From the NCBI RefSeq assembly GCF_030348505.1, contig NZ_JAUCFJ010000002.1, positions 810,001 to 874,000 on the forward strand: a stretch of DNA of 64,000 nt, read 5' to 3'. Position numbers and translations under genes: made by a program. The notes under the pieces were generated by a model that was given only the letters and a program-made list of their open reading frames with translations, was not told where the DNA came from and ran no database searches. The stretch is from Lysinibacillus sp. G4S2. Lineage in GTDB: Bacteria; Bacillota; Bacilli; Bacillales_A; Planococcaceae. Positions 8,680 to 18,771 of the stretch are shown one piece after another; position 1 is the first letter of the stretch, and the number at the start of each line of letters is the position of its first letter.

Positions 8680-9582
8680 ATGCGCGTAACACAATCAATG
8701 TTATCAGGTAACATGCTTCGAAATTTAAATAATAGCTATGGCAAAATGTCTAAGCTTCAGGATCAACTTGCATCTGGCTCAAAAATCAATCGACCATCAG
8801 ACGACCCTGTCATCGCAGTAAAGGGTATGGGCTATCGTCGTGATTTAGCAAAAGTCGAACAATACACTCGCAATATGATTACAGCAAGTAGCTGGTTAGA
8901 TTCAACGGATGAATCCCTTAATCAAGTTGGCGAACAAATGAAGCGTGTGCGTGAGCTTGTTGTTCAAGCAGCAAATGATACAAACACACCTGAAGATCGA
9001 GAAAAAATGAAAATGGAAATTGACCAAATTCGCCAACAAATTCAAGATGTGGGGAATACAAATATTGATGGTAGCTATATATTCAGTGGAACGAGAACGA
9101 ATGAGCCTTTATTTACTGGCGGCACTATGAATCAAAATGTCAATGCAGATGGTGTGAATATAGAAATTTTTGATGGAATTCAAATTCCTGTCAATACACC
9201 TGGTAAAGACCTGTTTAAAAATATAGATGATATGATGGGGAAAATCTCTAATTTACTAGGTGACCCAACAAAAACTGGTAAAGAGATTGGCGATATGCTT
9301 GGTGGTGTTTCTTCATCAAGTACCAGTGATGATATCACAACAATGCATAATAAAGTTTTAGAGGCACAGGCTGATATCGGTGCACGTCAAAATCGTGTAG
9401 AGATGATGGAAAATCGTCTAGGTATACGAGAAGTCAATGTTACAAAGCAATTGAGAGATAATGAGTCTGTGGATTATGCAAAAGCTATTACAGAGATGGT
9501 CACACATGAATCAATTCACCAAGCTGCACTTTCAGTAGGTGCTAAAATTATTCAACAAACCTTAGTGGATTTTATCCGCTAA
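8680..9582 (+). CDS. flgL: FlgL, hook-filament junction protein 2
   Basis: 300 residues, family length. N-terminal flagellin-like helix MRVTQSMLSGNMLRNLNNSY and LASGSKINRPSDDPV. C-terminal flagellin-like end (EMVTHESIHQAALSVGAKII) closes the D0/D1 domains. It sits between FlgK and filament. A weak hairpin after it (9589-9622) probably attenuates transcription into yviE. Confidence 0.97.
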   Translation: MRVTQSMLSGNMLRNLNNSYGKMSKLQDQLASGSKINRPSDDPVIAVKGMGYRRDLAKVEQYTRNMITASSWLDSTDESLNQVGEQMKRVRELVVQAANDTNTPEDREKMKMEIDQIRQQIQDVGNTNIDGSYIFSGTRTNEPLFTGGTMNQNVNADGVNIEIFDGIQIPVNTPGKDLFKNIDDMMGKISNLLGDPTKTGKEIGDMLGGVSSSSTSDDITTMHNKVLEAQADIGARQNRVEMMENRLGIREVNVTKQLRDNESVDYAKAITEMVTHESIHQAALSVGAKIIQQTLVDFIR

Positions 9583-9588
9583 TTAATC

Positions 9589-9622
9589 AAAAGCGTTTGG
9601 ACACTTTGTTCAGACGCTTTTC
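9589..9622 (+). terminator. Attenuator-like hairpin between flgL and yviE
   Basis: Imperfect stem AAAAGCGT ... ACGCTTTT with the T-run formed by the stem itself. It lies 60 bases upstream of yviE and may give partial termination. Confidence 0.5.
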
Positions 9623-9640
9623 TTGAAAGGAGATGTTTAT

Positions 9641-10204
9641 ATGAGACTCCCACAAATTCAAATACGTACAACAGATGCGAAAATAGACCTAGATATTTTC
9701 AAACCTCAACAATATATAAAACAACCTAGCGCAACACAGCATATTGAGCAGCCTGCCGCAATTTTAGAAATTAATACAACAAGAGGCGTTTTAAAAATCG
9801 ATTCTTCACAGGCAAGACGTGATTTAGGTTTAATCGGTCCTATTGAATCTAGTACGAACTACGCAGAAAAAGGTAAACAAGAGGCTCTCAAGGGAATGGC
9901 GCGAAGAGCTAGAGAGGGACGTCAAATGATGGAGAATGCCGGTAAAGATCAGGGACGTGCGACAATCCAAAATATCGCGAAACAAAACCACGGTCCTCAC
10001 CGAGTACAATTTAACATTAAATTTGTCCCTTCAGTAGGCTCTGTAAAAATCGAAAACACTCCAGGAACAACGGATATCAATATCGAGCGTAGAGAGCCAA
10101 TAATTGACGCGAAGGTGAACAAACCAATTCACGAATACACGCCAGGTAAAGTAACTGGTACAATGGTACAAAGACCAGATGTTGACATCAATGTCATCAT
10201 GTAA
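9641..10204 (+). CDS. yviE: YviE family protein (DUF6470)
   Basis: 187 residues, close to B. subtilis YviE (191), which occupies the same place between flgL and fliW. Function unknown. The sequence is rich in Ile/Gln/Arg beta-type repeats: an N-terminal LPQIQIRTTDAKIDLDIFKP and a C-terminal series of short strands ending VDINVIM. There is no signal peptide or membrane segment. ATG 9641 is chosen over 9623 because AAAGGAG precedes it at 7 bases. It probably shares a transcript with fliW and csrA (spacing 17 bases). Confidence 0.85.
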   Translation: MRLPQIQIRTTDAKIDLDIFKPQQYIKQPSATQHIEQPAAILEINTTRGVLKIDSSQARRDLGLIGPIESSTNYAEKGKQEALKGMARRAREGRQMMENAGKDQGRATIQNIAKQNHGPHRVQFNIKFVPSVGSVKIENTPGTTDINIERREPIIDAKVNKPIHEYTPGKVTGTMVQRPDVDINVIM

Positions 10205-10221
10205 AGGAGTGCAAGGAATAG

Positions 10222-10665
10222 ATGAAAATTGCAACAAAATTTTTAGGTGAAGTCGAAATTGTTGAAAAAGACATACTTACGTTTGAACAAGGACTACTCG
10301 GATTAGAAGATTATAAAAAATTCGTACTACTTCCTATCTCAGAAGAACATCCATTAGTATTGTTACAATCAGTTGAACATGTCGAAATAGGCCTTGTAGT
10401 TGCTTATCCATTCGCCTTCAAAAAAGACTATAGTTTTGATTTAAGTGAAGAGGATTTAGAACAACTACAAATTGAAAATGAAGAAGATGTTCTAACATAC
10501 ACCATTGTCACAATGAAGGAAACACTTCAAGACTCTACTATTAATTTACTTGCACCACTAGTTATTAATATGGATAAAAAATGTGGTAAACAAATTGTTC
10601 TTCAAGATAATAAATCTTATCCTTTACGCTACCCAATGCAATGGTTGGAAGGAAGTGCGAAATAA
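10222..10665 (+). CDS. fliW: FliW, flagellar assembly factor and CsrA antagonist
   Basis: 147 residues, full length. FliW binds either flagellin or CsrA; when flagellin is exported, free FliW sequesters CsrA and relieves repression of hag. Family marks: the N-terminal [21 protein letters not shown] and the C-terminal [17 protein letters not shown]. The stop codon overlaps the csrA start by one base (TAATG), giving strict coupling of the two interacting proteins. Order yviE-fliW-csrA-hag as in B. subtilis. Confidence 0.96.
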   Translation: MKIATKFLGEVEIVEKDILTFEQGLLGLEDYKKFVLLPISEEHPLVLLQSVEHVEIGLVVAYPFAFKKDYSFDLSEEDLEQLQIENEEDVLTYTIVTMKETLQDSTINLLAPLVINMDKKCGKQIVLQDNKSYPLRYPMQWLEGSAK

Positions 10666-10883
10666 TGCTAGTCCTATCCCGTAAGAAAGATGAATCCATT
10701 ATGATCGGCGACCAAATCGAAATAAAAATATTAGCAGTTGAAGGTGAACAAATTAAGTTAGGTATAGTCGCACCTAAAACAGTCAAAGTACACCGTTCGG
10801 AAGTTTTTGAAGCCATTCAAGTACAGAATAGAGAAGCTCTATCAGCATCATCAAGCTTCTTGGAACAACTAAAGGGAAAATAA
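10665..10883 (+). CDS. csrA: CsrA, translational repressor of flagellin
   Basis: 72-residue RNA-binding dimer. The N-terminal strand [16 protein letters not shown] and the GVVAPK-like turn (LGIVAPKTVKVHRSEV) are diagnostic; the RNA-contacting Arg in VHRSEV is present. The start at 10665 overlaps the fliW stop, with GGAAGGAAG upstream; an in-frame ATG at 10641 lies inside fliW and would add non-family residues. Its target site is visible in the hag leader (11039-11088). Confidence 0.96.
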   Translation: MLVLSRKKDESIMIGDQIEIKILAVEGEQIKLGIVAPKTVKVHRSEVFEAIQVQNREALSASSSFLEQLKGK

Positions 10884-10970
10884 AGACTAACTATTTTGGT
10901 CGTTTATTTTATAAGAAATATAAACTTGGAATCTATTACATAAAAAATAAAAAAAGTTTTAAAAAACTAT

Positions 10971-10996
10971 TAAACATTTCCAACTAATTACGATAT
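10971..10996 (+). promoter_or_regulatory. SigD-type promoter of hag
   Basis: TAAA - 14 bases - TACGATAT, a good match to the SigD consensus with a spacer one base short. It lies about 95 bases before the hag start, leaving room for the CsrA-regulated leader. Confidence 0.75.
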
Positions 10997-11038
10997 ATAG
11001 ATTGTAAGGTGCAGGAAGTACATACTACCTAATCCGAA

Positions 11039-11088
11039 ATTCCACACGGATGTGGAATAACAAAAACAAACATTCAAGGAGGAATTCC
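11039..11088 (+). promoter_or_regulatory. CsrA-binding leader of hag
   Basis: A perfect hairpin ATTCCACA / TGTGGAAT (11039-11058) presents CGGA in its loop; the context ACACGGATGT is close to the CsrA consensus ACARGGATGT. A second GGA-containing site is the Shine-Dalgarno sequence AAGGAGGA (11077-11084). This two-site arrangement is the known B. subtilis way for CsrA to block ribosome access to hag. Confidence 0.8.
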
Positions 11089-11090
11089 AA

Positions 11091-11960
11091 ATGAGAATTC
11101 AACACAACATTTCAGCTTTAAACACACACCGTAACTTAGGCTTCAACAACACACAGTCTGCAAAAAACCTTGAGAAATTATCTTCTGGTTACAAAATCAA
11201 CCGTGCTGGCGATGACGCTGCTGGATTAGCAATCTCTGAGAAAATGCGCGCTCAAATCAAAGGTCTTGATATGGCAACTAAAAACTCTCAAGATTCTATC
11301 TCTTTAATTCAAACTGCTGAGGGTGCACTTAACGAAACACACGCAATCCTACAACGTATGCGTGAATTGGCAGTACAATCTCGTAACGATACGAACGAAA
11401 ATACTGACCGTAAATTCTTACAAGATGAAGTTAAACAATTAAAAGAAGAAATCAACCGTATTGCTAATACTACTGAATTCAATGAAAAGAAATTATTAAA
11501 CGGTGACCTTAAAGGAGCAGCTGTTACACCTTCATCAGGTGGTACAACTCCAGGTAAAAATGGTTCGTTAACATTCCAAATTGGTGCTAACCAAGGTCAA
11601 ACTATGTCATTAGCTATCGGTACTATGACAGTTTCAGCATTAGATAGTGGATTAAATGCTGCTTCAATTGGTACTGGTAATGCTGCAAGTGCATCAATTA
11701 AATTAATTGACAATGCAATCAAGAAAGTATCTACACAACGTTCAGCATTAGGTGCTGTTCAAAACCGTTTAGAACATACTATTAACAACTTGGGTGCTGC
11801 TTCTGAAAACTTAACAGCTGCTGAATCACGTATCCGTGATACTGACATGGCTGCTGAAATGATGGCGTTCACTAAGAACAACATCCTTACTCAAGCTGCA
11901 CAATCAATGTTAGCTCAAGCAAACCAACAACCACAAGGTGTTCTTCAATTATTACAATAA
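11091..11960 (+). CDS. hag: Flagellin
   Basis: 289 residues. Conserved N-terminal D0/D1 (MRIQHNISALNTHRNLGFNN, then LSSGYKINRAGDDAAGLAIS) and C-terminal D1/D0 (ALGAVQNRLEHTINNL, ending QANQQPQGVLQLLQ) flank a short central Ser/Thr/Gly-rich region (about residues 140-190). That central segment is the surface-exposed part and the likely O-glycosylation target of the adjacent Maf/Pse genes. Codon usage is strongly biased, as in highly expressed genes. Own SigD promoter, CsrA-controlled leader and terminator. Confidence 0.98.
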   Translation: MRIQHNISALNTHRNLGFNNTQSAKNLEKLSSGYKINRAGDDAAGLAISEKMRAQIKGLDMATKNSQDSISLIQTAEGALNETHAILQRMRELAVQSRNDTNENTDRKFLQDEVKQLKEEINRIANTTEFNEKKLLNGDLKGAAVTPSSGGTTPGKNGSLTFQIGANQGQTMSLAIGTMTVSALDSGLNAASIGTGNAASASIKLIDNAIKKVSTQRSALGAVQNRLEHTINNLGAASENLTAAESRIRDTDMAAEMMAFTKNNILTQAAQSMLAQANQQPQGVLQLLQ

Positions 11961-11980
11961 TTATTGGCAAGGTTTAACTT

Positions 11981-12018
11981 TAAAAAATCACTCTCTGAAA
12001 TATGAGAGTGATTTTTCT
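11981..12018 (+). terminator. Terminator after hag
   Basis: Stem aaaaaatcactctc / gagagtgattttt with loop tgaaatat, followed by a T-rich tract. It isolates hag from the glycosylation genes. Confidence 0.93.
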
Positions 12019-12044
12019 TTATATTTTAATAGATATGTCGATAT
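12018..12044 (+). promoter_or_regulatory. Possible SigD promoter for the glycosylation cluster
   Basis: GTCGATAT (12037-12044) matches seven of eight bases of the SigD -10. The -35 region 15 bases upstream (TTTA) is weak. It lies between the hag terminator and the maf start, which is where such a promoter is expected. Confidence 0.4.
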
Positions 12045-12064
12045 TAATAAAAGAGGTGAATAAT

Positions 12065-13753
12065 ATGAATGTTAATCATGATTTAGAATTTTTAACGGCA
12101 AAAAATGGTGAGCAGATAATTAAAATTAATAATTATTTTTTACATAGTGAATATAATCCATCAAAAGAGGCAATAGAATTTGCAGAAAAACATTTTAAAG
12201 CGGAAAGACTAAATCTCGTTTATGGTTTTGGAGCTGGTCATTTTATAGAGGCATTGCATAAAAAGGCGATACATGGTGAAAAGATAATTGTAATTGAACC
12301 GTTTCTTGAGGTGTCATGCGAATTATGCGATGTAACAGTTATTAATGCTAGTTCGGAAAATGAGATACGGGTAGCGTTGGAAGAACAGATTTCGGTTGTG
12401 GATAATGTAAATATAATTACATCTCCTAATTATGACAAAATAGATAATAAAGTTTATATCCAAGTCCTGAGTGCTATTAATAAAAAATTAAATTCGGATT
12501 TTGTAGCAGAATCTACCCATAAACATTTTAATAAACTATGGCCACAAAATTATTTATTGAATTTACAATATATATTAAAAGATCAATCTGTCATTCACTT
12601 AAGTTCTAAATACACTGAACCAATTGTTATCGCTTCTGGAGGACCGTCTTTAACAAAGCAGATTAGTACGTTAAAACAAATTAGAAATAAAATTATTCTT
12701 ATAGCAGCAGGCTCAACAGTTAATACTTTATTAAATAACAATATAGAACCTGACTATATTGTATCCGTAGATGGATCTGAAGCGAATTACAATCACTTTA
12801 AAGATATTAAAGGATGCAAAAGCAAGCTGATTTATGCATTGTATAATCATTATTTAATACGTAATGTTTTTGAAACGAGCGGATATTTTTTTGCAGTTGA
12901 TCAAGCGACGATTCATCATATGCAAAAATTCACTGATGAATCAGTAGTATACGTACCAGGGGGAACATCTGTAGCAAACTATGCATATTCCTTAGCAACT
13001 TTTATGACTACTGGACCTATAGCGATTATTGGTCAAGATTTAGCTTTTACTGATAATAAGACACATGCTGACTACAATAAAAACGTGAAAGCATTGGAAG
13101 ATATTAAGAAAAATAAGAATAATTTTGTTGAAGTTGACGGTTATTACGGGGAAAAGGTTTTAAGTGATTATATATATTTGACGATGAAAGAGTCTTTTGA
13201 AAATCTTCATAAATCTTTAGGTAAAGAAAGGTTAATTTTTAATTGTACAGAAGGTGGAGCAATGATAAATGGAATTGTAAATAAACCATTTAAAGAATTT
13301 GCTCAAGAGTATGCTACTTCCATCAAAAGAAATAAGGAAGTTGAAAAAGTAAACTTTATAGCATCAGAAAATAAAGAGAAAATGATCTTAGAATTAAAAA
13401 AAGAAAATAAAAGTTTTATAGAGTTAATCAAATTGTTTAAAAATTCCCTTAATTTATTAAGGTCAAATAAATCAACAAAATCATTTTCAGATGAAATACT
13501 ATTTAAATTAGATAAAAATGATAAAAAAATTCAAAAATTAAGTGAAAATACTATGCTGAACATAGCATTTCAAGTAATTAATTTAAACGTATTAAAATAT
13601 TTTAAACCGCAAAAAAATGAACTACCATCGGATACATATAAGCGTATCTATGAACAGAATAAAGCGTTATATGCAAAAATGTTAGAAGAAACAGTAGATA
13701 CAAAAAAACATCTTGATACTTTAATTGAATTGTTAAAAAAGGGGATAGTATAA
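12065..13753 (+). CDS. maf: Maf-type flagellin glycosyltransferase (MptE-like, DUF115)
   Basis: 562 residues. Motility accessory factors transfer nonulosonic acids such as pseudaminic acid to Ser/Thr of flagellin in the cytoplasm. The MptE-like core is recognisable: IVIASGGPSLTKQI, the VSVDGSEANYNHF segment, and the IIGQDLAFTDNKTHAD motif. The C-terminal 150 residues are Lys/Asn-rich helices. ATG 12065 is used because AGAGGTG precedes it; the upstream in-frame ATG at 12002 lies in the hag terminator. Base composition is more AT-rich than hag. Position directly after flagellin and before pseB supports the assignment. Confidence 0.85.
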   Translation: MNVNHDLEFLTAKNGEQIIKINNYFLHSEYNPSKEAIEFAEKHFKAERLNLVYGFGAGHFIEALHKKAIHGEKIIVIEPFLEVSCELCDVTVINASSENEIRVALEEQISVVDNVNIITSPNYDKIDNKVYIQVLSAINKKLNSDFVAESTHKHFNKLWPQNYLLNLQYILKDQSVIHLSSKYTEPIVIASGGPSLTKQISTLKQIRNKIILIAAGSTVNTLLNNNIEPDYIVSVDGSEANYNHFKDIKGCKSKLIYALYNHYLIRNVFETSGYFFAVDQATIHHMQKFTDESVVYVPGGTSVANYAYSLATFMTTGPIAIIGQDLAFTDNKTHADYNKNVKALEDIKKNKNNFVEVDGYYGEKVLSDYIYLTMKESFENLHKSLGKERLIFNCTEGGAMINGIVNKPFKEFAQEYATSIKRNKEVEKVNFIASENKEKMILELKKENKSFIELIKLFKNSLNLLRSNKSTKSFSDEILFKLDKNDKKIQKLSENTMLNIAFQVINLNVLKYFKPQKNELPSDTYKRIYEQNKALYAKMLEETVDTKKHLDTLIELLKKGIV

Positions 13754-14101
13754 ATGAATGAAATGATTTCAGAAATAATTAATAGTTATAATGAGTATTT
13801 AGAAAAGATTCCTCAAGGATGTGAAAGTATAATTAATAGTGCAAAATCCGAAACCCCCTTAGATGCATTACAACTAATTACTCAATTCACAGAGGGTGTT
13901 GATTGGCTAGTTCAAGTAAATGAAAAACTGTCTACATTAAGTTATGAAAACCCTCTGTATGTGAACAAAATACATGATTTTCTAGAAGGAATTAACAAAG
14001 GGCTTGAAATCCAAGATTTTTTACGAGTAGCTGATATTTTTGAATATGAAATAAAACCTTATTTTGAAAGTATTCCCCCTTACGAAATCCCTATTAACTA
14101 A
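13754..14101 (+). CDS. Small hypothetical protein coupled to maf
   Basis: 115 residues, acidic and helical, without signal peptide or membrane segment. The start codon follows the maf stop immediately (TAA ATG), so the two are translationally coupled. I do not recognise a characterised family. Small helical proteins in this slot next to Maf may be chaperones or accessory subunits, but nothing in the sequence proves it. Confidence 0.7.
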   Translation: MNEMISEIINSYNEYLEKIPQGCESIINSAKSETPLDALQLITQFTEGVDWLVQVNEKLSTLSYENPLYVNKIHDFLEGINKGLEIQDFLRVADIFEYEIKPYFESIPPYEIPIN

Positions 14102-14125
14102 TTTATAATAAATTGAGGAATTTAA

Positions 14126-15121
<996 letters not shown>

Positions 15122-15158
15122 TCATTGACTGCGTTTTTTCTTTAAGGAGCGATATTTC

Positions 15159-16316
15159 ATGAGAAAATCTTATTTGCCATATGGCAAACAATATATTGAT
15201 GAAGCTGATATTGCGGCTGTAGTAAATATATTGAGAAGTGATTATTTAACAACAGGTCCAGTTATTCAACAGTTTGAAAAGAAAATTGCTGATTATGTCG
15301 GGGCGAAATATGCAGTATCTTTTTCAAATGGTACCGCTGCATTACATGGTGCTTGTTTTGCTGCGGGGATTGGCGAAGATGATGAGGTTATTACAACACC
15401 AATTACTTTTGCAGCTAGTGCAAACTGTATCTTATATCAAGGTGGTACAGTAGTGTTTGCTGATGTTGACCAACAAACTTATAATATTGATCCCTTAGAG
15501 ATTGAAAAAAAAATCACAGCTAAGACAAAAGCAATTATTCCAGTTCATTTTACTGGTCAACCAGCTAATCTAGACGCGATTCATAAATTGGCGAAAGAAC
15601 ATAATCTAATTGTTATTGAAGATGCAGCTCATGCATTAGGAGCTACTTATAAAGATGAGAAAATTGGCGCGTTAAGTGATATGACAATGTTCAGTTTCCA
15701 TCCTGTTAAGCATATTACGACAGGTGAAGGTGGAATAATTACCACGAATAGTGAAGAATATTATGAAAAGCTTATGCAATTCCGTTCACATGGAATTACA
15801 CGTGATTCGAAGTTATTACCTGAAAATCCTGGTTCTTGGTATTATGACATGCAGTACTTGGGCTATAACTATCGTATGACGGATATTCAAGCAGCACTAG
15901 GTTGCAGTCAATTAAATAAATTAGATGTCTTTGTTAAAAGACGTAAGGAAATCGTAACAGCTTATAATGAAGCATTTAACGATTTGATAGAAGTACAAAT
16001 GCCTTATCAACATCCAGATACGGATTCTAGTTGGCATTTATATATATTAAAATTAAATCTTGAAACTTTAACCCTTTCTAGGAAAGACGTGTTTAAAGAC
16101 CTACATAACTTGAATATTGGTGTAAATGTACATTATATACCTGTTCATACATTGTCATATTATCAAGAGTTGGGCTATAAAAAGGGTTCTCTGCCAAAAG
16201 CAGAGCAACTTTATGAAGAAATTATTTCATTGCCTTTATTCCCGTTGATGACAAATCAAGATATACAGGATGTCATTAATGCAGTGAAATTTGTTATAAA
16301 GAGGGTAAGGAAATGA
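15159..16316 (+). CDS. pseC: PseC, UDP-4-keto-6-deoxy-sugar aminotransferase
   Basis: 385-residue DegT/DnrJ/EryC1-family PLP enzyme; uses glutamate to aminate the PseB product to UDP-4-amino-4,6-dideoxy-N-acetyl-beta-L-altrosamine. The PLP lysine is in FSFHPVKHITTGEGG (about K184), with the aspartate site IEDAAHALGA upstream at about 153-162. Its end overlaps pseF by 4 bases. The product needs an N-acetyltransferase (PseH) in the standard pathway; none is seen in this window. Confidence 0.94.
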   Translation: MRKSYLPYGKQYIDEADIAAVVNILRSDYLTTGPVIQQFEKKIADYVGAKYAVSFSNGTAALHGACFAAGIGEDDEVITTPITFAASANCILYQGGTVVFADVDQQTYNIDPLEIEKKITAKTKAIIPVHFTGQPANLDAIHKLAKEHNLIVIEDAAHALGATYKDEKIGALSDMTMFSFHPVKHITTGEGGIITTNSEEYYEKLMQFRSHGITRDSKLLPENPGSWYYDMQYLGYNYRMTDIQAALGCSQLNKLDVFVKRRKEIVTAYNEAFNDLIEVQMPYQHPDTDSSWHLYILKLNLETLTLSRKDVFKDLHNLNIGVNVHYIPVHTLSYYQELGYKKGSLPKAEQLYEEIISLPLFPLMTNQDIQDVINAVKFVIKRVRK

Positions 16317-17038
16317 ATGTAACGGCTATAATTCAGGCAAGAATGGGCTCCACACGATTACCAGGGAAAATTCTTAAAGAAGTGAACGGTAAGCCACTTT
16401 TGGCCTATCAATTAGAAAGAATAGCTCGTTCTAATTACATTGGAAAAGTGGTAATTGCTACTACTGTTGCACCGAAAGATGATGTTGTTATAGAATTTTG
16501 TGAAAATTACGGTGTAGATTATTATCGAGGATCAGAGGATGATGTGCTATCGCGTTATTACGAAGCAGCCGAACAATACGGGGGAGACACTATTGTCCGT
16601 TTAACTTCAGATTGTCCAATTATTGACCCAGTCATTGTAGATGAAACAATTCAATATTTTTTAAATAATCACTTTGATTATGTATCTAATACAATTGAAC
16701 GAACATATCCAAGAGGATTAGATACAGAGATTTTTTCTAAGTCTGCTCTTGAAAGGGCATACAAAGAGGCAACTTTAACACGTGATAAGGAACATGTCAC
16801 AGCATATATGTATTCAAATCCGGAAAGCTTCAGTTTAGGCTATATTAAGAATAAACAGGATTATAGTCAATATCGTTGGACGGTTGATACATTGGAAGAT
16901 TACGAGTTAATTAAATTGATTTTGATGTCAATTTATCCATTTAATAAAGAATTTTCCTGGAAGGATGTTTTAAGCTTATTAGCTGAGAATCCAGAATGGA
17001 ATGATATTAACGCTTTGATTGAACAAAAAAAAGTATAG
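16313..17038 (+). CDS. pseF: PseF, CMP-pseudaminic acid synthetase
   Basis: 241-residue cytidylyltransferase of the spore-coat SpsF/CMP-sugar group. It activates pseudaminic acid with CTP. The nucleotide-binding motif IIQARMGSTRLPGK is at the N-terminus, followed by LTSDCPIIDP (metal and sugar region) and DTLEDYELI. Translation is coupled to pseC by overlap. Confidence 0.9.
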   Translation: MNVTAIIQARMGSTRLPGKILKEVNGKPLLAYQLERIARSNYIGKVVIATTVAPKDDVVIEFCENYGVDYYRGSEDDVLSRYYEAAEQYGGDTIVRLTSDCPIIDPVIVDETIQYFLNNHFDYVSNTIERTYPRGLDTEIFSKSALERAYKEATLTRDKEHVTAYMYSNPESFSLGYIKNKQDYSQYRWTVDTLEDYELIKLILMSIYPFNKEFSWKDVLSLLAENPEWNDINALIEQKKV

Positions 17039-17149
17039 ATTTAATTATCCTATTTATGCTGTGGCAGGAGGTGGTTTTTATAAAATATATACAATGCTTT
17101 GTTTACAGCGACTTTTTAAAATTTCACTACTATAGAATAGAGGTTTCCT

Positions 17150-18058
17150 ATGACTAAGGTTAAAATAAATGATTACGGATATTATGAGATTGCCAAACGT
17201 CCATCGCAAGAAGAATTGAATGAATATTACACTAAAACATACTACCAGAATAATAAGGGTTCTTATTCACATGAATATACTATTGAAGAAAAAAAATATT
17301 TTAATAATCATTTAGAACAAAAAGAAATTATTATAAGGAACTTTTTTGAAAGCAAAAATAACAAATTGTTTTCCGAACTTTCCTTACTAGATATAGGTGC
17401 TGGAGAGGGATATTGTTTGAATTATTTTTCGAATTTAGGATTAAATGTAACGGGGGTAGATTTTAGTACTCACGGCTGTGAAATTCATAATCCTAGACAA
17501 TTAAAAAATCTTTTAGTTGGGGATACAATGGACGTTATTGATAACTTAGCTATTGGAGGTAAAAGCTTTGATATAATAACAATGAACAATGTTTTAGAAC
17601 ATGTTTTAGACCCAGGAAAGTTATTAGAAAAGTTAAGAAAAATTATGAATAAAAATTCATTGTTAATTATTGAAGTTCCTAACGATTTTTCTGAACTTCA
17701 ACAATATTTATTAAAAACAAATAAAATTGATACAGAATTTTGGATAGCTATACCAGATCATTTGTCTTATTTCAATAAAGACGGCCTTGTAAACTTATGT
17801 AATAGTTTTGGATTTGAAAAGTATCAACTTTATTCTGATTATCCAATCGATCTTAATTTGTTATTAGAGTCTTCAAATTATATTAAAAATGCTGCTATAG
17901 GTAAAGATATACACAAGCAAAGGGTAGAAATTGAAAATTACTTACATTCCAAATCTCCCGAAAAATTATTGGAAATATATAAAATATTTGCGGAAATGGG
18001 AATAGGAAGACAAATAGTTGGTTATTTTTCTTTCGACTCTACTTTTATTGATAAATAA
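17150..18058 (+). CDS. SAM-dependent methyltransferase
   Basis: 302-residue class I methyltransferase. Motif I is LLDIGAGEGYCLNYF (near residue 80), followed by VTGVDFS (motif II acidic residue) and IITMNNVLEHVLDP (motif IV, with the typical LEH). The first 60 residues carry a short N-terminal extension with an aromatic-rich motif. Substrate unknown; inside a nonulosonate cluster it may methylate the sugar or flagellin. AT-rich like the following genes, which suggests recent acquisition of this block. Confidence 0.85.
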   Translation: MTKVKINDYGYYEIAKRPSQEELNEYYTKTYYQNNKGSYSHEYTIEEKKYFNNHLEQKEIIIRNFFESKNNKLFSELSLLDIGAGEGYCLNYFSNLGLNVTGVDFSTHGCEIHNPRQLKNLLVGDTMDVIDNLAIGGKSFDIITMNNVLEHVLDPGKLLEKLRKIMNKNSLLIIEVPNDFSELQQYLLKTNKIDTEFWIAIPDHLSYFNKDGLVNLCNSFGFEKYQLYSDYPIDLNLLLESSNYIKNAAIGKDIHKQRVEIENYLHSKSPEKLLEIYKIFAEMGIGRQIVGYFSFDSTFIDK

Positions 18059-18771
18059 GTTTTGAAATATGCTGAATGGTTATTTTATTTACAACAAATC
18101 TTCATTTATACGTCTAGGTTATTACTTAAAATGAGAGCATAACTCTATTTTTATGAATCATAGATTATTCTGGAATTGTTGCTTGTATAAGTACCCTGGA
18201 ACAATTTTCACAATATAATTTGGAGGTTGTCATTAATCTCATTAATCGTAAGATGAAATTTCTATATTCTTTTTAGAAAGGTATTTATTCCCTAATCAAA
18301 ACAGATTTGCCTATGAACAAGGAGTCCTGCAAAGCCATTTTCTTTGCAAAGTAATGTAAAGTCGATCTTTAAATTCTAAAAGTGCTGTAGCGTTTAGTTA
18401 GCAGGCAATGATTTTAAAAATAAATTTTACTATGCAAAATCTAGTTCATTAATATAATTGTGAAATGGATGATTAAGTGAAAAAGTTTGACCATCAGCTA
18501 TACAACAGCTAATTGTAAAGTGAAGACTTTCGGGGGGGGTTAATATTCAACGAATTAAATAAGTAGTAAATAATAGGAAAACGTGGATTTATGGATAGTG
18601 TCAATGCGAATAGAGTCTGGAAAAACTTTTAGTCCTAAATCAAATTTTAATTCAAATGTGAGTACATGGGATAATATATAAGAAATCAATAAAATCTCGA
18701 ATGTTAAATGTCCAAAGTAGGTGTAACTGGTCGTGAATTTTAAATGAAAAAACAATATAAGGTGTGTAATT
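18059..18771. other. 713-base gap without an intact gene, probable gene remnant
   Basis: No ORF here has both a start and a ribosome-binding site. One + frame stays open from about 18595 to 18693 (reading ...MRIESGKTFSPK...) and then hits stops in all frames, which looks like a decayed coding sequence. It interrupts the pse cluster between the methyltransferase and pseG. Where PseH would be expected in other clusters there is only this tract. I could not identify what the remnant was. Confidence 0.45.

Noticed and set aside
18555..18755. 66-codon minus-strand ORF in the gap before pseG
   Set aside because: No ribosome-binding site and no family. It is hydrophobic by AT-rich composition and overlaps the promoter region of pseG.
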